64,000 nt of DNA, from positions 47,423,682-47,487,681 of the forward strand of contig NC_088300.1 in NCBI RefSeq assembly GCF_032854445.1, in the 5' to 3' direction. Position numbers and translations under genes: made by a program. Position 1 is the stretch's first letter, and each line of letters begins with the position of its first letter. The notes beneath the pieces were generated by a model. It ran no database searches, was not told the DNA's origin, and saw nothing but the letters and a program-made list of their open reading frames with translations. Below are positions 10,701 through 19,700 of the stretch, piece by piece. Origin of the DNA: Liolophura sinensis. Taxonomy: Eukaryota; Mollusca; Polyplacophora; Chitonida; Chitonidae.

Positions 10701-13700
10701 AAGAGAGGCTCCAAAAGTTAAAGGTAAAGGAGAGATTCCAAAAATTAGAGGTAAAGAGAAGCTCCAAAAGCTCACAGGTCAAGAGACACTCCAACATTTA
10801 GATGTAAGAAGAGGTTCCAGAAATAGCAGTAAGGAGACTCCAAAAGTTTGAGGTAGTTTTGAGAGAGGTTTCAGAAGTTAGAAGTGAGCATGGCTGTATT
10901 CGAATCCTCTTAAGTGTTTAACTTGAATGCAGTGTTCATGTCAGCTGATACAAATGTGTAGGTGCAAAAAGAGGGCAGAAGGCGCATTTTTTTTTTTAAA
11001 CTTTATTCGTGTTGCACCTCATCCCAAAACATCACAGATTTAGAGGTAAGGAGAAACTCCAAAATTTAGAGGTATTTAGGTGAGATTCCAAATCTTAGAG
11101 GTAGGTAGAAAATCCAAAATTTAGAGGTATTTAGGTGAGATTCCAAAACTTAGAGGTTGGGAGAAAATCCAAAATTTAGAGGTATTTAGGTGAGATTCCA
11201 AAAATTAGAGGTAGGGAGAATGTTAGTACCTGGCATGGCATAATTGCAGCAAGAACCATGGAGAAAATCTCAAGGTGAAAATAGCTAGTTTCAGAACCTT
11301 GAGAGGATTGTTTCAATTAGTTTGCAAAGTAATTATAGTGGGTGTAAATATTTCAATTTAAATTGAGATCTGTACCTTTGTACCTTCTTTGGTGATATCT
11401 TCAGCAGCTAGATTAAGAAAGATAGAAGACACAATGAAGTTATGTATGTGTTCTTGAGAAATATCCAGATTTTGACCTTTTTTCGATCATCTATATTGTC
11501 TCTTAGTTTAAAATATATTTGCTGTGCAGAATTGTGACTTTTTATTGTGTTTTAGGCTGACCGTCAGAGACGAATGAGAGGTGTGATAGAGGAGAAAACA
11601 GCGGCCTCATCCCATGTCTCTGCTGATGACCTCTCTGACTGGTACATTGCCCATACGATTGTCCACGCACTCATCTGTTTTTCTTGATTTTTTCTGGATC
11701 ATTATTTATTGATAAGAACCACACCAGAATCTGCAGAGTGTGTATCATTTGTGGAGAGGAAAACTGGTGGTTGAGTTCTCAGAAAACTGAGTTACTTACA
11801 AATTGTTTCATCTTTATTACAATCAAAACGCACGACAGAAATTAAATCAGAAATACAAAATTGAGATTGTTTGATGAGAGGTTGTAACGTGTACAGCAGA
11901 AATTATACTGTAAACTTTACTTTGTCAAGTTTTTAAATGTAAAGTTTCATACATATCTGCAAGGAGAAATCCGGAAAAGTAAGTAATCTGCTTCCACTTT
12001 TTGACAGAAATTGATTACACACTTCAGAGCTAAAAGACTTGCTTATTGAAACCTTCTACACATTTTACAGCTATGCAGTGGATAAAAAGTTTCGCCAGGT
12101 ATTAAAATATGAAGAAGGCAAAGTTTGTGATGACGCTTCGGAGGATGGAGAGGATGAAGGTGCAGATGAGGATAAGGATTATCAGTCAGAGGATGAAGAC
12201 AAAGAATCTGAGGAAGATGCAAGTGGAGGCGAGGTAGAAGATGAAGACAGTGATTGTAAGATTTCATCTTTGTCAATTTCTTGAAATTCACTGAAAACTA
12301 AGACATCCTATATTCCATTGTATTCAAAACATGAATATTAAGTAAAGTTGCAGACTAGAGAGGATTTGAATCTCCTTTTGACATTCGAGGAATGTAATAT
12401 GCTTTTTCAGCCCTTCCACTATGTTTAAATGTTTGCAGCTTCAGATGACGACAGTTTTGCTGATATTGAATCTGATGACGATGATGACGCTAAAAATTCT
12501 CAGAGAGACATCGGCAAAACTGAACCTAAGAAGCCAGATGAAGAAACAAAAACCAAATCTACTCAACGAGTTGATCTTAAGGTAAATATTGGTGAAAGAG
12601 AAAAAATTTACAATACTGATGTCTACTTTCAGACATTTGGGTTCTTTAAAGATGTTCCGGGAAACTGGTTTCTTCTGTGGAAGGCTTTATAATGGATCAT
12701 AGTCATAGTTTTCTTCCGGCCAATACAAAAACTCAAAATATTAAAGATACAGAAGATGAATATGTGTAATATCTCACAAATATTTCAAAAATAAGACACA
12801 TTAATATAATTTATATAAGGATTGTATTTGTCTTTCCAGGCAAGGAAGGAGGTTATGGAAGCTGCTAGAAAAGAACTTCCCTACACGTTTGAAGGTTGGA
12901 TCACTTTTATTCGTTGATCTTTTGGCACATTGAATATTTTGGTCTTATTTATGGATATAATAATACTTTCTTCATTGCAGACTGAAAAAGGTCTGTATAA
13001 ATAATGTGGAGTAAACATTTCATTTTAAAGATCAATGGAATTATTTTGATTCACAGGTTGTTACTCATAACCTGTGATCTCTTTGATGTGCTAATCTTGC
13101 TCTCTGCCCCCCACAGTTCCAGGCAGCTATGAGGAGCTGGTGGAGTTACTACAGGAGCACAGCATCATGGACCAGCTGGTTATCCTACAGAGGATGAAAC
13201 AGTGTAATCATCCTAGCTTGGCCGAGGGAAACAAGCAAAAACTAGAGGTCAGTGAAGTTATGAAAGTGTGTCCTCTTCTTGACCTAATATTTCGACCAAA
13301 CAAATCCATTTTTAGAGGTATGTAAAGGTCATTAAATGTTACTTATGGCTCTGAAATTTTCAGTTTTACAATAGTATATCATTCTCCCTGTACCTTTCAG
13401 ACATATTCCAAAATACTGTTCTGAGAGCAATACATAGATCTGTTGAGTAATAGTCATTGAAGAAATTTTAGCTCCGTTACAGTATTCAGGGCCAGTCTTG
13501 TATTCAGGGCCAGTCTTGTATTCAAAACTGCACACATCCAGGCACTTCACTGGCATAAAGCAGTGGCAAGCAGAGGATAAGGTGAAAGATAACATGGGAA
13601 GATATAAGGAGGTGAACAACATTGGAAGATATTCTGAGAAGGACAGTTGATGATAATTGGAAGTTATGGTGTGTTAGACAAAGAATAATGTGCACAACCA

Positions 13701-16700
13701 GTGATGTAATTTAACGTTTGCCAGCTTACCAAATGCAACTGAAATCGGCATTGAGCAAGGAAATCATTTTTTTTTGGTAGCCCAGTACAAGTGGCTTGTG
13801 TGAGTGTAAAAGTAATTTGTTTGTCTGAATTGCACATGTTGACAATTTTGTTTGAATCTTTCGACTACACTGGTAAAATATTTGTGTAAAACCGTGAACT
13901 TCACTTTCGCCATGCACAGCTTTCAGACGGGTGGATGACATCAGAACGAGGCTTTGCCTAATGGGCAGCACCTACTCTCCCACACACAGATGTTTTTGTG
14001 CTATGAGATCAGCAGCCTGTTTAAGCCTAACATTCTCTGCGCATTGCCAGGAAGGCTCAGTGGAGGCTGGTCACCCTGTTGTTTGCCTTGCGTTTGTGGC
14101 AATGAAAAAGATTCAATGGAGCGTTTTTTGACTTACATCTACTACAGGTCAAAAACAAATCCCAGTAGTCCGTCTTTGTCTTCATGAAGAACTGTACGAT
14201 AGCGCTAAATGTTTGAGACAGTTTGTTGAGGCTTGGGAAGAAGAATATCCGTGGACATGTGAACTTGAGCTGGAGGGCAGTGGCAATAAAGAAAAAGTAC
14301 ATAATTGGCTCTGTCTGTTGCTAGTACACTGAGAACCCATGTGAGCTGGATATTAAAAATAAACCATATATTTATGGTTCATCTTCTTTTAGGAAAACAT
14401 CTCTTTATTATCACACCAAAAGCTCACAACATTCTGATTACATTAAGAGAAAACAAAATGAACAAACAGGGGAGCCACAAGCAAGCAGAATACTCTAAGC
14501 ACTATATGTAAAAGAGGCCCTCTTGCCAGGTCACTGTGTTTAGAAATTCCTTTGCCATTTCAACAAAAGGGAAGCCTTGAACAGATTAGGAATTCTTGTG
14601 TCATTTGGACATTATGAAAGGTTTAAATGTGAGAAAAACCTACCTGTTATGTTTGCGATCAGTTATAAACATATGGTTGTGCCATGGCATGGCAAGTGAA
14701 AAATAAATAAATTGGGAACATCAACAAAAAATGGTTTTGGGCTAATGAGGTCATGCAGCAGAGTTTTGAACAGACTGCCATGTTATTTAGACAGTGTTTG
14801 GTTTGAGTAAAAATGGCAATATCTAGTACGATATTTATCTGTATACATGTTTGTTTGTGTAGCATGAGGATTTATGGGTCAGGGCTATCTGATTTGATGT
14901 CTTAGAAGACAACTGGCTCTTGACCAATCAGGCTGTGTGTCCGAATTCTGGTGTCATTGGTTTGGCTGCGGCTTTAAGTCAGGGGGGTTGTCAAAGGTGG
15001 TTTTTAAAGTTTCTCATCTCTTCTACCCATTTATTTGAGCACCTCTATGGAAGTGAAAAATGATTGTGTAAGACACCAATTATTTCACAGTTAATGAAAT
15101 CAAAAGGAGAGCACATTTTCGAGGAATCCCAGGGACAGGTTTCATGAAGCATAATTTATAGCTAAGTAAGCCCTTAACTGCCATGACTACGAATGATGTA
15201 TAGATATGAAGTGTATGAAGCGAAAATCTACTTAGCACTAAGTACTCCACTTAGCACTAAGTACTCCTACACTTCATAAAACTGACCCCAGTGATGGGAG
15301 AACATACACGGTGAGACCGACACACCTGAAAGGTTTTGTCTAGATGAACTGATGAACGTGCAAAAAATGTTTGTGCACAGTTCCGTGTCATTGTTTAGTC
15401 TATAAATTCAAATATTTCTGTATACACGAGGAGCAATTCAATTTATCTGTACCATGAACATATTTTGCAGATTTTTTTTTTTGTTAAGTGAAAGAATGAG
15501 CTAACCTATAAAAGTTGTAGATTTATTTTCATATTTTGTTATTCCAGGGCCTGTTCTCCCTGATGTTGGAGTATGTGGGCCTGGCTGTGGAGTCTGACCC
15601 TCCTCAGCTTGGGCTAGTGGATAACCTCACCCCTCTCCTGTACGACCTCTGCCAGCTCTCTCCTGTACAATGTGCTCAGTCCATGCTGCAGGTCATCCGC
15701 AATCATCAGGGGGAATTCCAGAATCAGGCAGAGAGCAGGAAGATCAGGGGATTCCCCACATTAGATGTGGTAAGATTGATACTGACTTAACATGTTTTTT
15801 CCGTGCGATGTTCTATGAATTGATTTTGAAGCTTTTCCTAGTGTTGTTCATTATATTGTCGTCATTGCATCTATGATTGTGTAAGTTGTGAAAAGAAAAT
15901 CAGTTCCCTTCCACCATTATGAAGGCCACTGTCATGTAAGTGAAGAGCACTTGAGTATGATGTAAAACTCTGTTCAAATAAATAAATAAATAAATTTAAA
16001 CTCATAACCAATCTTTCATGATTATTTGATGGTTTCATTTCAGTTGATCCACCTCAAACTGGTATCTGTGTTATTTCCCACATCAGATTTTCGTCACTCC
16101 GTCGTCACTCCTACAATGCTGTTCATGAGTCAGCTCTTATCACAAGTGAGATAAAAGCACATTGGAGTTCACACTCTGAGGGACCAGTAGTTTTAGTCGG
16201 GGATAATACAGAACTGTTAAAGCTAATCTAAACAGAGCTGCTATGTTGAGTGATTACCTCAGAATATTCTGATTGACCTTCAGGTTGTTGCCTTGGACTA
16301 GTCAGATGTGTGAGTTAAAGTTAGAAAGCAGTTGTTGATATTTTCTATGTTAATGTTTATAATGGGGGCCTCCGTGGCTCAGTTGGTTAGCACACTAGCG
16401 CAGCGTAATCACCCAGAAGTCTCTTACCAATGTGGTCGCTGTGAGTTCAAGTCGAGCTCATGCTGGCTTCCTCTTTGGCTGTACATGGGAAGATCTACCA
16501 GCAACCTGCGGATGGTTGTGGGTTTCCCCCGGGCTCTGCGCGGTTTCCACCCACCATAATGCTGGCCGCCATCAAATAAGTGAAATATTCTTGAGTACGG
16601 CGTAAAACATCAATCAAATAAATAAATAAATAAATAAAATTAATGTTCTTAATTCTTCAAAAGCATGATTGTTGTTTAGAGACAGGCTGAGAATCTGATA

Positions 16701-19700
16701 AGAAAATTATCATTGAAAAAATTTGGAATGCTTTATGTACCCAATGCATTTGAAAAGCCGGTTTGTGCGCCTTCCACTGGGCTTGGCATGATTCTGTTTT
16801 GTGACTTCCCTTACAGTGCCCTGTAGTCCATGAGAGAGACGCAGCAGCAGGCTTGTACCTGTGTACTCTAGTCTATGAGGTAAGATTCTCATCCTCTCCA
16901 GGAACCAGTTTTGGGAGTCATATCTGTTGTGGTAACAGTATAGTGCCGTATACTCTCCAAATAGTTACACTGTATTGACCCAGAGTTTAACTCCATTTGC
17001 GTATAGCCGTGCGAGGAAGTACTGCATCAAGGTTGAAATTTCAAAGTGTTTTGCTGGACATGACTGAAGATTGAACCTGCAGGGCCTTCTAGGAAGATGC
17101 TTCATACACTATTGGGTTATGTTTGCAGTTACATATCTAAGATTTTCTCAAGGACTTTAGCAGGTACATTTGTGTTCTCCGCACACTTTCAGTCAGCCTT
17201 TTAAAAAATGGACAACTACAACTGTCACATTATGAAATGGTTTTGAGAGACTGATGCATAAAATGCTTCAACTTGACATTTAAGTGATAAGAATTATAAA
17301 AAGCAACTGGATTTCTTGCATTTCAGTATGTGAGCTCTTCCAAAAGATATTTCCCAGAGGCCATTAATTTTCTCAGAGGGTTATTGTTTTTAGCTGCGGA
17401 GAAATCAAAGGACAAAGGTGAGAGTCCAGTTACGAGAGCAGTTTTACACAAAAGGTGAAAGGAAAGTCTCATCGGATACGAATATTTTGGGGTGTCAAGT
17501 TTCAAGCCCTCAAATTACAAGGGCTTGTCTTAAAGAATTAGCAAGATTCAACTTTAATAATTTCAACAGGTCATAGTGTTCTATTTTTTTTTAGTGCAAT
17601 CCGCTATTGAGGGCCTCAGCTACAGTCTATGTATCGCTTTTTTTATCACTGAATTATGGATGTTTAAAAACTTTTTATTCTGAAGTTTTAGGATGTGTTA
17701 ATTAATGAGAACGTTTAAAGCAGAAGTAGAATATAAAAGAAAATATTTCTGAAAGGCCTACAAGAAATGCAAAATTTGAAATAATTAAATATTATTATAT
17801 GGTTTAGTTAAAACCATGTTGTCTCTACATTTGATCAAAAGTGCAGTCCACTTTGAAGTTCATCACATTTCCTTCACAATAGCACCAGAATATATTTACT
17901 TGTAAATAAATAGCTTCAAAGAAAACATGTTGTATTCCCACATGAGATGCAACAAAATCAACAGGGTTAAAACATCTACCAAGTGGACACAAGTCAGTCA
18001 CTTGTGTGATATACCAATACTTCTGTCGGAATCACTTGATAACTAACTTTTAGGACCCTTCAGTGGAGTAATGGATATCATTTGTGTTTACAGTTGAATC
18101 TGTTTTACCGCCATTTAAGCCAGTAGGGAAATCTGTTGACCTTCTGAAGGTCGAGAAAAAAGATTTAAGGTGAGTTGGATAAACTAATAATCTGGGATAA
18201 TGTTTCACAGTTATATCACTAAAGTCAGATTAAGTAGCTGAAAGGTGCATGAAAATCTTATCAATGGAAACATGTTTACCCAAGATTCATTGTTTTATTG
18301 GCATTTTATATCACACACTCTTACAAAGTTATTTCTGGTTAATTTCGTTCACACAAGGCATTAACAGATGAATAAATCCTTTTTGTTCCCAGTGATATAT
18401 CTATGACCGAGCGCCTGACCATCTCCCAAACCCTGTCCTCTTCCCTGTATAAAAGCTCGTTAAATACAGATGAGTTTAGGTATGTCGTTCAGTTGTACTA
18501 TTAATTAAAAATCTTGATGCTGTAGGATTTGTAAATGGGTGATGTATGCAGATGGGTAGCACAAGGTTTTTAAATTACAAAGATTTGTTCAACATTTGAA
18601 CAGTTTTCTCAATCAGTAGGACCCCCATTTTTTAGTTTTCCTCCTTATATCCAGCAGGCCTGTGTATACACCCACAAAAGGACATTTCCAACTGGTTGCC
18701 TGGTTATCAAGGGCTGTTTCCACAAAGCCATTTCTGACTTCAGAAAAAGTTTAAAACTATTCACATTACTTAGTTTTTGGTACTGGAATTTGGGCACTGG
18801 AATTTTGAAAAGTTGATCAATTTTCCTTTAATTTTGACTACTTAGAAAATGCTTTGTGTCACCAACCCCTGTGTACTATCTCAGTAAGGTATTGCTTGGT
18901 GTCTTTGGTATGATGGTTCAGTGAGGAAACAGTGACTGTCCTCCCTGGTACTCTGCAGTTATAATATTGTCATTATAGCTGTCTGTGATTTTCACTCTGA
19001 ACAACTGTTGTAAAAATGGAGATCAGTTTCATGTCTCTATGCTATATCTAGCTTTTGCACAAGTTATTACAGCATTCACATCATACTGTGTCAAGTAGTG
19101 ATCAGACAAATGAATATTAAATGATGAGAATGGAGTTATTTGTAATACCTAATCAAATTTCAGGGTAAAAATGATATCATCATGTCTTGACCTGAGCCTG
19201 AAGTTCTCACAGTTGTATGAAGAGTTATCTGCCCATTCTGAGATATTTCAACCCTTGGATCAAATGATTGGAAAACTTCCCAAAGGTGTCAGCCATTTAC
19301 TGAAGGTTTGTGTCTGATATTGACAAACAGTGTAAAAGTTAACAGATTTTTGTGCATAGAGTTTTGCTTAATGGAATAAGTTTGTTTTCAGTGATTTTTA
19401 TAGAGCTGTAAGTATTGATAGCTTTCATAACATCGTGATGTTGAATTTTGCACTGGAGAGTTAATGTCTTTCACCAAAATGACATTTAACACACTTATGA
19501 AAGTTTACCAGCAACTTACCCAAGATCAGTGGTTTGCTCTCGGTGCTTGTCTCTCACGCCCACAAAAAACTGGCCATCTCTAATGTTGTGTTCAGAACTG
19601 CATTCCCTTGTGTTAATGTGAATCCTGTGCACATCAAGTTCAGGAAGGTTTGTGATCCCATGTTTATAATGTCTAATGTCTTTCTGTTCATGCAGGAGAA

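Noticed and set aside
9965-10797. Long minus-strand open frames with LPLAFGVSP-type repeats
   Set aside because: They follow only from a stop-free unit of 27 bp (a multiple of three) in an intron of NOP14. There is no promoter, no similarity to known protein, and the frames are broken where repeat units are irregular.
12043-12291. Minus-strand frame rich in His, Leu and Pro opposite NOP14 exon 9
   Set aside because: It is the antisense image of the acidic Asp/Glu stretch of NOP14.
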